A stretch of 46,145 nucleotides of DNA from JBBEDS01 sp040881175. GTDB taxonomy: Bacteria; Patescibacteriota; Minisyncoccia; 2-02-FULL-40-12; IGHO2-01-FULL-4-A. Within the stretch, counting starts at the first letter, position 1. Every line of letters starts with the position of its first letter. Location of the stretch: assembly GCA_040881175.1 (NCBI GenBank), contig JBBEDS010000003.1, forward strand, positions 1 to 46,145, given 5' to 3'. Of the stretch, positions 24,829 to 31,513 are shown piece after piece. A model generated the notes under the pieces. That model worked only from the letters and a program-made list of their open reading frames with translations, was not told the origin of the DNA and ran no database searches. The position numbers and the translations under genes were made by a program.

Positions 24829-25469
24829 AAATTGTAACACGGGCAACTGCTATCAAAAATTTAAAGAAATATATTGGCATGGACCTCGCTGAATTGGCAC
24901 CACAGTTCAAGATATCTCCATTCAAAGATGGTAAGCAAAACAAGGGCTGGAAAGGCCTTGTTTTGGAGCGCCTAGCAGGTCTGCAAACGAATGTATCAAA
25001 AGCACCAAATGGACTCACATATGAGTTAAAATCAGTCGCCTTTCATTACAAAAACAAGGAATTAATTCCTAAAGAGACGATGGCCATAACAATGATAAAC
25101 CCTAAAGAACTAAAATCCCAATCATTTTTCAAGAGTCATGTCTGGGAAAAGCTTAAAACAATAGTCTTTTGCGCCGTTGAATGGAATGGACAAAATGCCA
25201 AGAATGCTAAACTTTTAAGTGTTGCTAGTTTAGACTTCGCCGAAGATGACGATTTGATAAAAGAGATAGAGAAAGACTACGAGCTTATACGCAATAAACT
25301 ACTTACGCAAGGCTTTGAAGCTTTGACTGGTAAAGACGGCAAATGGATACAAGCACGAACGAAAGGCACTGGCGGTATAAACCCTCTAACTGGACAACGT
25401 CGACCAATTACTCGCGCCTTCTATGCTCGCACAGAATTAGTAAAAAAGATTTTTGAGATTGCTAGTTAA
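24825..25469 (+). CDS. MutH/Sau3AI-family restriction endonuclease
   Basis: A 214-residue protein matching MutH along its length: KGWKGLVLERLAG (40-52) with Glu48, YELKS (66-70) with Glu67 and Lys69, then SHVWEKLKTIVFCAVE, the acidic helix DDLIKEIEKDYELI, an ALTGKDGKWIQARTKG segment and an AFYARTELVKKIFE end. MutH and Sau3AI both recognise GATC. In MutH the metal site is Asp70, Glu77, Lys79; here no Asp stands seven residues before the ELK Glu, and the nearest polar residue is Asn62, so catalytic competence is uncertain. Its ATG overlaps the methyltransferase stop, implying coupled production of the two partners. Confidence 0.88.
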   Translation: MKIVTRATAIKNLKKYIGMDLAELAPQFKISPFKDGKQNKGWKGLVLERLAGLQTNVSKAPNGLTYELKSVAFHYKNKELIPKETMAITMINPKELKSQSFFKSHVWEKLKTIVFCAVEWNGQNAKNAKLLSVASLDFAEDDDLIKEIEKDYELIRNKLLTQGFEALTGKDGKWIQARTKGTGGINPLTGQRRPITRAFYARTELVKKIFEIAS

Positions 25470-25639
25470 GGCTATCTGAAACCAGACATTGCTGCCTGTA
25501 GTGCCTCTTGTCATCAATATAATCTCTTATCTTAGAGTAATTAACAGATCTCTAGAAAAAATTGTTCGTCGGTCAATCCTAATAAGGTACCCTAGCTATC
25601 TGGATTTTATCACAAACGATGGGCCTCGAGCAGTCCAAA

Positions 25640-26296
25640 CTAAATCCACTCAAAAAAGTGGCGTCTTAATTGTTTTCTATGCTCATTGCTAATTCGAGAA
25701 CCAGTGGGATGAAGCATCGCAAAAATTTTTATATTACCGGCCATAGCAACTATTGCCACCTTTCTTTTGCCAACCGATTTATTTTTTAAATATATATTTT
25801 TTTCGTTTGCTGTCTTTAGAAAAGTTTTTATATGAGCATAAGTACCTAGCCCTAATACAAGAATGTGTTTGGGTTTTAATTTATTAATTATTCCGCTCGT
25901 CTTCGAAAAACAAAACTCTTCAACTTCTTTCCTATGCTTCCATCTTCGCCAACTTCTAGCGTTAGGGGCTCGGAAGAATATAAGAGGGCAAATGACACTT
26001 TTTTCTAAAAGTTTTGGACGGTGTTCAAAGAATTCTCTCATCCTATTGGCCATTCGGTAATTTGTGATAAGGAACTCATTCAATGTTACCTTGAAATCTC
26101 CGTTTGCAAACCTATCTGCATCTTCATTTTGGAAATGAACGTGGTTACCGCCTGGCTGGTATCCGATGATCATAAGTTCTGGATTCTTGATAACTTTAGA
26201 ATAAAAAAGTTTAATCCCCTCTCTTCGGGGATATTTACTTTTCCAAATCTCATAAACTTCGCGAGTTAAATTTTCTGCCCAATTTTGAATATTCAC
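25640..26296 (-). CDS. uracil-DNA glycosylase-superfamily-like protein
   Basis: A 218-residue protein with the segment order of the UDG superfamily. LMIIGYQPGGN (41-51) corresponds to the first motif (G-x-x-PG). VICPLIFFRAPN matches the region of the family-4 RPPGN loop, LKPKHILVLGLGTYA matches the I-x-P-K-x-I-x-x-LG strand, and FAMLHPTGSR matches the HPS/HPA motif near the C terminus. The catalytic acid that usually follows the first motif is not obvious. It starts with GTG and has no Shine-Dalgarno. A TTCGGGT element (26332-26338) lies just upstream, like the LexA-methyltransferase operator. Role may be base excision or a non-catalytic DNA-binding derivative. Confidence 0.55.
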   Translation of the reverse strand: MNIQNWAENLTREVYEIWKSKYPRREGIKLFYSKVIKNPELMIIGYQPGGNHVHFQNEDADRFANGDFKVTLNEFLITNYRMANRMREFFEHRPKLLEKSVICPLIFFRAPNARSWRRWKHRKEVEEFCFSKTSGIINKLKPKHILVLGLGTYAHIKTFLKTANEKNIYLKNKSVGKRKVAIVAMAGNIKIFAMLHPTGSRISNEHRKQLRRHFFEWI

Positions 26297-26368
26297 ATTT
26301 TCGACGCCGTTTTATTATGGGGAGTTTGAATACCCGAATGACAAATTCTTAACATTGTCTTAATAAAT

Positions 26369-26878
26369 TTATTCCAACATATCACATTGGCCATTTTCAC
26401 TTATAACCCAAAGGCTTCTAAAACAATTCTCAATTTTCATATCCTTAAGCCGCTTACTCATTTGCTCTAAGTTTGAACTTTCATAAGGTAAATATCTAAA
26501 AATTACGAGAAGCACAATATCTTTTTTAGGAATTAATTTTGCCGTTTTTTGTTCAATGCACTTTCTGCCAACTGCTGCCTCGAGTCTTATATCATCCGGC
26601 TCTATAGCCCCACTGGACATCGAGTCCATTTGATCTTTTTCGAAAAATTTACGAAACTCCTTTAATTTTTCGGGGTCGTGAGTTGGGGATGCTTCTATAA
26701 TTTGTACTTCTAATTCTTCTTCGGACTCATCTATGGCTTTAAAATCCCATGGTGAATTGTTTTTTTCATCCCATTCAGCAAATTTAAAATTTTTTGAGTT
26801 TATCTCATTAAAAGATTTCAAAAAAGATTCCACAATAGAATTTGCCAAGTCTGGATCTTGCTTAAAAATTTCTGACAT
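26369..26878 (-). CDS. hypothetical protein, partner of the HNH gene
   Basis: A 169-residue acidic soluble protein. I do not recognise it. The segment SPWDFKAI...EEELEVQIIEAS (about 42-65) has the Asp ... Glu-x-Gln spacing of a degenerate PD-(D/E)xK-type core followed by a helix, and DIVLLVIFRYL (about 121-131) could be a core strand, but this is only suggestive. It starts two bases after the stop of the HNH nuclease gene on the same strand, so the two form a unit and may act together. Confidence 0.6.
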   Translation of the reverse strand: MSEIFKQDPDLANSIVESFLKSFNEINSKNFKFAEWDEKNNSPWDFKAIDESEEELEVQIIEASPTHDPEKLKEFRKFFEKDQMDSMSSGAIEPDDIRLEAAVGRKCIEQKTAKLIPKKDIVLLVIFRYLPYESSNLEQMSKRLKDMKIENCFRSLWVISENGQCDMLE

Positions 26879-26880
26879 AA

Positions 26881-27558
26881 TTATGGATTATACCACCAAT
26901 TTTTACTGCTAGCTTCGTACACCCATTCCATAGGAAGTAGCAAATGATGACGTCCATATTCATCAACTACTTCGGCGTTAAGTATGGCTGATATACGATT
27001 CTGATTATTAACAATCCTATCAGGAATTTGAAAATGTCCTTGGGTTTTAAATCCAGGGTTCATCTTCCAGGATTGACGCTTCGCATAGTGACCTCCGGGA
27101 TTATAAACTTTCTTTCCTTTTTGAAAGATGTCGACCGAAGTTAAAACATGAACAGGAAGACTTCTTTCCATGTGTGATATCTGAAAACCAACATCTGGAA
27201 ATTTGCGCAACTGTTCATTCAATAAAATCTGGGTGATTCGAAAGTCTATTATTGGAACAAGGTGTCTGGTAAATCCCTCGTAAACCTGCTCTCTTCTAGC
27301 TTTTAATTCTTTTGGTTTATATTTGTTACCGCGTGGGTGTTCAGTATTATAATGACCAACCTTTGCATGACAATCATAACAAAGAGGCACAGCGTTATCG
27401 ATATCATTAATTTTTTCTCCATTTATCTTCTGATCAATATGCGCAAGCTCAATATCTGGACCACAGTTCTTTTTACATAAACAACAATGGCGATCACACC
27501 ACAAAAAACATTTTATTTTCACATCCTCTTTAAATTTTGGACTTACTGTTCTTTGCAT
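26881..27558 (-). CDS. HNH endonuclease
   Basis: A 225-residue HNH/zinc-finger nuclease. CCLC (25-28), HID (40-42), NAVPLC (55-60) and CYDCH (60-64) form the standard C-x-x-C ... H-x-x ... N-x-x-x-L-C-x-x-C-H pattern of the McrA/HNH fold with a structural zinc and the catalytic HNH residues. The remaining 160 residues are of unknown function and may recognise DNA. It is followed immediately by the 169-residue gene. A GGAGGG Shine-Dalgarno-like sequence lies upstream but is distant. HNH genes of this shape are common in restriction and mobile-element modules. Confidence 0.82.
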   Translation of the reverse strand: MQRTVSPKFKEDVKIKCFLWCDRHCCLCKKNCGPDIELAHIDQKINGEKINDIDNAVPLCYDCHAKVGHYNTEHPRGNKYKPKELKARREQVYEGFTRHLVPIIDFRITQILLNEQLRKFPDVGFQISHMERSLPVHVLTSVDIFQKGKKVYNPGGHYAKRQSWKMNPGFKTQGHFQIPDRIVNNQNRISAILNAEVVDEYGRHHLLLPMEWVYEASSKNWWYNP

Positions 27559-27633
27559 AAAACTAAAACTCCGAAAATCAACCCTCCTCGGTCGCTCGTG
27601 ACCGCTCTAATTGGCTGTGGGCTTTGGACCAAG

Positions 27634-27918
27634 TTAGAACCCATCTTCAGGATTTGTCAATTGGGTCTGTCTCCCCTTTTGATGTGGTGAATCACTGGTA
27701 GCTGACTCTCCTCTTAATTCCTTGCCATATACTGCATCTACCATATTGACCAGGTTGTTAGCCCTGATCCTGGCATCCTCGAAACTTATCTCAAAACCGT
27801 AGTGGTCTTTGAATAATTTTTGGAATTCGAAGATAGCTTGGTTTGGGAGGGTTATGCAGTTGGTGTCATCGCATATCTCGCCCGGTGGACGAGGTCTGAA
27901 GCTTGATCTTTTGGACAT
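27634..27918 (-). CDS. short conserved helical protein (94 aa)
   Basis: A 94-residue protein with a short helical domain, residues about 22-65 (LPNQAIFEFQKLFKDHYGFEISFEDARIRA, split by eye as FQKLF...HYG...EDARIRANNLV). I recall similar short domains as recurring in Patescibacteria, without a known function. The N terminus is basic and Pro-rich, and the C terminus is Gln/Ser/Asn-rich and probably disordered. It lies upstream of the HNH gene on the same strand. Confidence 0.55.
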   Translation of the reverse strand: MSKRSSFRPRPPGEICDDTNCITLPNQAIFEFQKLFKDHYGFEISFEDARIRANNLVNMVDAVYGKELRGESATSDSPHQKGRQTQLTNPEDGF

Positions 27919-27991
27919 GGTGGGAGAGTAGCAGAGGGTGGGGCTGGGAGGATAGGTACAGAAGGGATGCTGTTTGTGTCAACCTAATGGC

Positions 27992-28492
27992 TTAGTTGAC
28001 AGTGATCTCAACTCTCTTCTTAGATTTGATACCCCAGGCCGTACCATTGGAAGTGCCGAAACCTTCTGCCTGATACTGTTTACCCCGGTGATCCTGGAAA
28101 TCGACGACAATGTGAAACATGTTCAGTTCTTGGACATTGCTAGGAATCGGTACCGTATACCAACTATCCGGATTGTTTGGGATCGCTGAACTACCGACGT
28201 CTGTCTTTTGACCATTCAGTGTGTAGCCATTCAGATATATTGGGTAGGCGCTGGCATTTTTGATTAAGACATTCCACCCAATGGTTTTCTCAGTACCATC
28301 GGGCTGTTTGTCGAAAACGCGTTGAGGCATAAGGAACACTTCAGCAAAATCACCGATGAGTACTGCTTGCTCATTGATGTCATTTTGGCGAGCACCAATT
28401 TGCCAAACCAATACCGCAGTCACTATGGCAACGACGAAAGTACCTCCCAGAAATATTGTTTGAAGTATATGTGCTGCACCCACATTATTCAT
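27992..28492 (-). CDS. membrane-anchored protein, unknown function
   Basis: A 166-residue protein with one N-terminal membrane helix (about 8-31, LQTIFLGGTFVVAIVTAVLV) followed by an extracytoplasmic beta-rich domain (VLIKNASAYPIYLNGYTL, WYTVPIP, FHIVVDFQDH) that looks like an immunoglobulin-like or similar sandwich. No family recognised. It lies between the island and tRNA-Gln and may be unrelated to the nuclease genes. Confidence 0.6.
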   Translation of the reverse strand: MNNVGAAHILQTIFLGGTFVVAIVTAVLVWQIGARQNDINEQAVLIGDFAEVFLMPQRVFDKQPDGTEKTIGWNVLIKNASAYPIYLNGYTLNGQKTDVGSSAIPNNPDSWYTVPIPSNVQELNMFHIVVDFQDHRGKQYQAEGFGTSNGTAWGIKSKKRVEITVN

Positions 28493-28598
28493 GTTTATTG
28501 CATGAAGTATATCGTGGGCGTGAGAAGAGTCAAGAAAGCCCGGAGGTTCTAACGCCCAGGCCCCGTACTGTCAAAAAGTCAAGGAAATAAGGCTGTAG

Positions 28599-28669
28599 CT
28601 GCCGGGCTTGGATTCGAACCAAGATACTCGCCTTCAAAGGGCGATGTCCTACCATTAGACGACCCGGCA
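28599..28669 (-). tRNA. tRNA-Gln (anticodon UUG)
   Basis: A full cloverleaf on the minus strand: acceptor TGCCGGG/CCCGGCA, a GTC/GAC D-stem, anticodon stem TCGCC/GGCGA with loop CTTTGAA (anticodon TTG), and T arm CTTGG-TTCGAAT-CCAAG. U1-A72 and discriminator G are typical of tRNA-Gln. CCA is not encoded. The ordinary length (71 bases) and the conserved TTCGAAT loop make the call firm. Confidence 0.97.
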
Positions 28670-28678
28670 ATTGTTTGA

Positions 28679-28707
28679 ACAATACAACAAAAAAGGCGTT
28701 TTATCAA
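28679..28707 (-). promoter_or_regulatory. Promoter of tRNA-Gln
   Basis: TTGATA (28707-28702), a 17-bp spacer and TATTGT (28684-28679) on the minus strand. Transcription would start about three bases before the mature tRNA end. The -35 lies inside the upstream gene's terminator hairpin. Confidence 0.7.
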
Positions 28708-28715
28708 CGCTTTTT
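28688..28715 (-). terminator. Terminator of the PPC-domain gene
   Basis: GCGTT/AACGC stem with a TTATC loop and A/T tracts on both sides, just past the PPC-domain gene stop. Confidence 0.6.
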
Positions 28716-28723
28716 CTTTCTCT

Positions 28724-29143
28724 TTAGTCTAATAGATTCAATCCAGTCTCTGGGTCATATTTTCTTTCCAGCCTCTCATTCAACTTATGTATAAAAACCT
28801 CGACTGTAAGGTTGGCTATTATCTTTTGTATATGCCCTCCCCTAGTCAAATAATCTTGTCCACCGACTACACCATGTAGATGAAGAATCGGTTTCCCATC
28901 CATAACAGCGAGCGTCCCGCTAGCTTCAAGCAATTCCAGGGGCTCTGAAAAGGTTTCACTCAAATATTCTTTCTTTTCATGGTCGTAAAATGCCAGCTCG
29001 ATCTCTTTGGTTGAACCAATGGCAGATAGCCATGCAGCTTCAATCTTGTTCTTCTCCGCAAATTCCAAAATACCGGCAGTGACATCATCCCCCATATCAA
29101 ACCTCAAGACCTCATGCCATGTATTGGATAGTATGTGTTTCAT
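28724..29143 (-). CDS. PPC (DUF296) domain protein
   Basis: A 139-residue single PPC/DUF296 domain, also found in plant AT-hook proteins. The metal-site signature ILHLHGVVGG (His88, His90) and the RGGHI motif (His104) are present, with a trimer-type beta fold indicated by the LTVEVFI strand. The bacterial role is unclear; DNA binding has been proposed for the family. A promoter at 29151-29179 puts the -10 box seven bases from the ATG, so the mRNA is leaderless. Confidence 0.88.
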   Translation of the reverse strand: MKHILSNTWHEVLRFDMGDDVTAGILEFAEKNKIEAAWLSAIGSTKEIELAFYDHEKKEYLSETFSEPLELLEASGTLAVMDGKPILHLHGVVGGQDYLTRGGHIQKIIANLTVEVFIHKLNERLERKYDPETGLNLLD

Positions 29144-29150
29144 GTAATTA

Positions 29151-29179
29151 AATATATATCAAAAGAGGATTTAAACCAA
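29151..29179 (-). promoter_or_regulatory. Leaderless promoter of the PPC-domain gene
   Basis: TTGGTT (29179-29174), a 17-bp spacer and TATATT (29156-29151) on the minus strand. The ATG is at 29143, seven bases after the -10 box. The -35 touches the edge of the upstream pspC terminator. Confidence 0.7.
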
Positions 29180-29201
29180 AAAGGCCTTATTCGGCCTTTT
29201 T
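29178..29201 (-). terminator. Terminator overlapping the pspC stop
   Basis: AAAAAGGCC/GGCCTTTTT stem with a TTATTC loop that contains the stop codon of the PspC gene. Confidence 0.85.
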
Positions 29202-29645
29202 GTCTGAGTGATCTTCTTTTGATTCATGACTGTCTTCTTCTTTCTTGTCATGCCTGGACAAGATCCAGATACCGACAAGTATCAAAGCGACCGGCACAAG
29301 GATGCCGGCGCTTTCTCTGTAGTGGTGCATATTGACGTAAAATCCCGGAGCAATACGGTCCAGCAAGATAAGTCCGCCGAATATTACAAAGACGATGCCG
29401 AAGAATTTTGCCGCTCTGCCTTTCTTCTTCAAATGCTCGATCTCGGCCACTTCATCCTTATCTTTGGGGATTATTAACCAGGCGATAAAATATATCAGGA
29501 CCATCGGGCCGATACCGCTGAAAACGGCAAGTATAATGATGGCCAGCCTTACCATCGTAGAATCTACTCCGAAATATTCCGCTATTCCTCCTGCCAGACC
29601 GCCTAGAACACGATCAGACGTAGAACGTTTTAATTTTTTCTTCAT
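29187..29645 (-). CDS. PspC-domain membrane protein
   Basis: A 152-residue PspC-domain protein, linked in other bacteria to envelope-stress responses. The domain starts KLKRSTSDRVLGGLAGGIAEYFGVD, then two helices (about 33-57), followed by a second membrane pair (about 82-99 and 112-130) and a highly charged His/Asp/Glu/Lys tail. Only the PspC module is present, with no PspA neighbour in the window. It diverges from the cupin gene at 29699. Confidence 0.88.
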   Translation of the reverse strand: MKKKLKRSTSDRVLGGLAGGIAEYFGVDSTMVRLAIIILAVFSGIGPMVLIYFIAWLIIPKDKDEVAEIEHLKKKGRAAKFFGIVFVIFGGLILLDRIAPGFYVNMHHYRESAGILVPVALILVGIWILSRHDKKEEDSHESKEDHSDKKAE

Positions 29646-29663
29646 ATATATAAAAGTATGCCA

Positions 29664-29692
29664 TTGATTAAATATTTTGCAAACACTACAAT
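29664..29692 (+). promoter_or_regulatory. Leaderless promoter of the cupin gene
   Basis: TTGATT (29664-29669), a 17-bp spacer and TACAAT (29687-29692). The ATG at 29699 follows after six bases. Confidence 0.75.
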
Positions 29693-29698
29693 AAAAAT

Positions 29699-30094
29699 AT
29701 GAAAGGATACGTAGACAACATCGAGAGACTCACTCTGGAGAATAATAACTTCAGAAAAGTGCTCTACACGGCCAAACATAGCCAATTGGTGGTTATGAGC
29801 CTAAAGCCAGGTGAAGACATCGGCGAAGAGGTGCATGACCTGGACCAATTCCTCCGAATTGACGCCGGCAATGGCAAGGCAATATTGGACGGCGTCGAGC
29901 ACGAGATCGAAGACGGCTACGCCGTGATCGTACCCGCTGGCACAAAGCACAATATATTAAACACCTCGACAGATAAAGAGATGAAAATATATACCATCTA
30001 CTCCCCGCCCAATCATAGGGATGGCATCATTCACGAGACAAGAGAACAGGCCATGGCCGACGAGGAGCATTACGACGGTAAAACTACAGAGTAA
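29699..30094 (+). CDS. cupin-domain protein
   Basis: A 131-residue single-cupin protein. The cupin strands carry EVHDLDQFLRID (cupin motif 1, with His about 46 and Asp) and VIVPAGTKHNILNTS (motif 2, with PAGxxHxxxN). The metal ligands appear mostly conserved. The C-terminal tail is acidic with an HETREQAM segment. Small cupins serve as isomerases or sugar-binding proteins, and the substrate is unknown. The leaderless promoter lies at 29664-29692. The rhodanese gene follows five bases after the stop. Confidence 0.85.
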   Translation: MKGYVDNIERLTLENNNFRKVLYTAKHSQLVVMSLKPGEDIGEEVHDLDQFLRIDAGNGKAILDGVEHEIEDGYAVIVPAGTKHNILNTSTDKEMKIYTIYSPPNHRDGIIHETREQAMADEEHYDGKTTE

Positions 30095-30098
30095 ATAT

Positions 30099-30329
30099 AT
30101 GAAAGCTCAGGAATTAAAAGAAAAACTACAGAAAGGAGAAGACGTCAGAATATTCGATGTCAGAGAAAAAGAAGAATACGACTCTCAGGAAGACAAGATG
30201 GAAGGAGNNNNNNNNNNNNNNNNNNNNNNNNNNNNNNNNNNNNNNNNNNNNNNNNNNNNNNNNNNNNNNNNNNNNNNNNNNNNNNNNNNNNNNNNNNNNN
30301 NNNNNNNGCCTGGAAGGGATTGAGTAATT
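30099..30329 (+). CDS. rhodanese-like domain protein, interrupted by an assembly gap
   Basis: The first 36 residues are visible before the gap: MKAQELKEKLQKGEDVRIFD then VREKEEYD, which matches the start of a single rhodanese domain (IFDVRE-x-x-EY). After 100 N the sequence reads GCC TGG AAG GGA TTG AGT AAT TAA, giving an AWKGLSN end typical of the family C terminus, in a different frame from the one that runs across the N's. Since 100 N is a conventional unknown-length gap, the frame is not informative. The catalytic Cys lies in the missing part. Partial gene. Confidence 0.75.
30208..30307. other. assembly gap (100 N)
   Basis: Exactly 100 consecutive N. A typical rhodanese domain of about 100 residues would need roughly 165-195 missing bases here, so the real gap is probably longer. 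Confidence 0.99.
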
Positions 30330-30357
30330 AAAACAGCGGGTGCCTACCCGCTGTTTT
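30330..30357. terminator. Bidirectional terminator between rhodanese and flippase genes
   Basis: AAAACAGCGGGT/ACCCGCTGTTTT stem, perfect and A/T-flanked on both strands, between two convergent genes. Confidence 0.9.
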
Positions 30358-31507
30358 AATTACTCTCGTTAACCTCCGCACTGTTAGCTAGGTCTTCATA
30401 CGGATTCTCCAACTCCTGCCTGTGGGAATAGTAGCGGTAAAGTATCCAACCAATTGGCATAGGGAACCAGAAAGTAAATGCCCTCAATAGCATAGTCATG
30501 GCAAATGCCGGATTGGCCGGCACGCCGAAGGAGATAAAGATAAGGGTCATACTTCCTTCAAATACGCCCAAACCTCCCGGGACAAAGGCAATCATGGATA
30601 GAAACTTAACCAAAGTGAAAACAACAAAAGCTAGAGTAAAACTGATCGGATGACCGATAGCAAAAGAGATGAAGTAGAGTGTCAGTATATGACTAAGCAA
30701 TATCATATTCTGCCAGAAATACGCCATCCAGAATGGCTTCTTTCTCCTATCTAGCGTCTCCTTAATACTCAGTGACTTATTAAACTGGTCTATTATCATC
30801 TGGACGTGCTTGCTGTGATCTGCCCCATTGCCTCCATTTTTTTTCTTCCTGTTCTCAAAATAGCTGTGAATCTTATCTACAGCCCATTTGGCGAACCTAC
30901 TCCTTTTTCTTCTCTGCAAAACTAAGAAAATTCCGACAGCAATAATCGCGAAGAATATGAAAAGATAAATTGCGAACCTAATCTCGGGAACAGTGCCTAG
31001 CACGTCTTTTTGAAGTATCAAAACAGATGAGGCTACGAAGAAGGTACCGAACGCCATCCAAAGAGTCATGACCTCAAGCAATGCCCTGCCGATGCCTTCG
31101 GCCACAGTCAAACCGTATCTTTTCAGGTACTGAACGAAAAAAACCTGCCCCGCCAGACCGGCAGACGGCAGGGCCTGATTAAGGAACTGCACCACAAATG
31201 ACATCGGATAAAGACTAATTCCGCTCACATTCAAATCTTTGATCTTCAGTACATCTCTATAATTTAAAGCTTGGAAGTAGTTTTGGAGAGCCTGAAGTAC
31301 TATGATCGCCACGAGCCACATATAGTTGGCTCGAGCAAATACTTCAGTGATAAATTCGATCTCAGAATATTTGAGATAAACAATAATCAGAACCGCCAGA
31401 GTAATGAAGTAGAATAAAAAGCGGCTGAGATGAAACCTTGGTTTGGCTAACGGCTTAAATTCTCCGTTGCCGTTTGAACTATTTGGGATTGTAGAATCGT
31501 CAGACAA
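30356..31507 (-). CDS. flippase-like membrane protein (LPG-synthase TM/UPF0104 family)
   Basis: A 383-residue protein with about eight membrane helices from residue 30, resembling the lysylphosphatidylglycerol synthase N-terminal domain and AglD-type proteins, which act on lipid-linked or lipid substrates. The family feature PGGLGVFEGSMTLIF is present, and a cytosolic loop (KRSRFAKWAVDKI...) splits the bundle. It starts with a TTG codon at 31507, because a TAA lies three codons upstream and no ATG is near. No Shine-Dalgarno is seen. It is the last gene of a tight minus-strand cluster. Confidence 0.85.
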   Translation of the reverse strand: MSDDSTIPNSSNGNGEFKPLAKPRFHLSRFLFYFITLAVLIIVYLKYSEIEFITEVFARANYMWLVAIIVLQALQNYFQALNYRDVLKIKDLNVSGISLYPMSFVVQFLNQALPSAGLAGQVFFVQYLKRYGLTVAEGIGRALLEVMTLWMAFGTFFVASSVLILQKDVLGTVPEIRFAIYLFIFFAIIAVGIFLVLQRRKRSRFAKWAVDKIHSYFENRKKKNGGNGADHSKHVQMIIDQFNKSLSIKETLDRRKKPFWMAYFWQNMILLSHILTLYFISFAIGHPISFTLAFVVFTLVKFLSMIAFVPGGLGVFEGSMTLIFISFGVPANPAFAMTMLLRAFTFWFPMPIGWILYRYYSHRQELENPYEDLANSAEVNESN

Positions 31508-31513
31508 TTTTCT

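Noticed and set aside
28599..28669. tRNA-Gln as the attachment site of an integrated element
   Set aside because: No second copy of the tRNA 3' end was found at the other edge of the island, and no integrase gene is visible.
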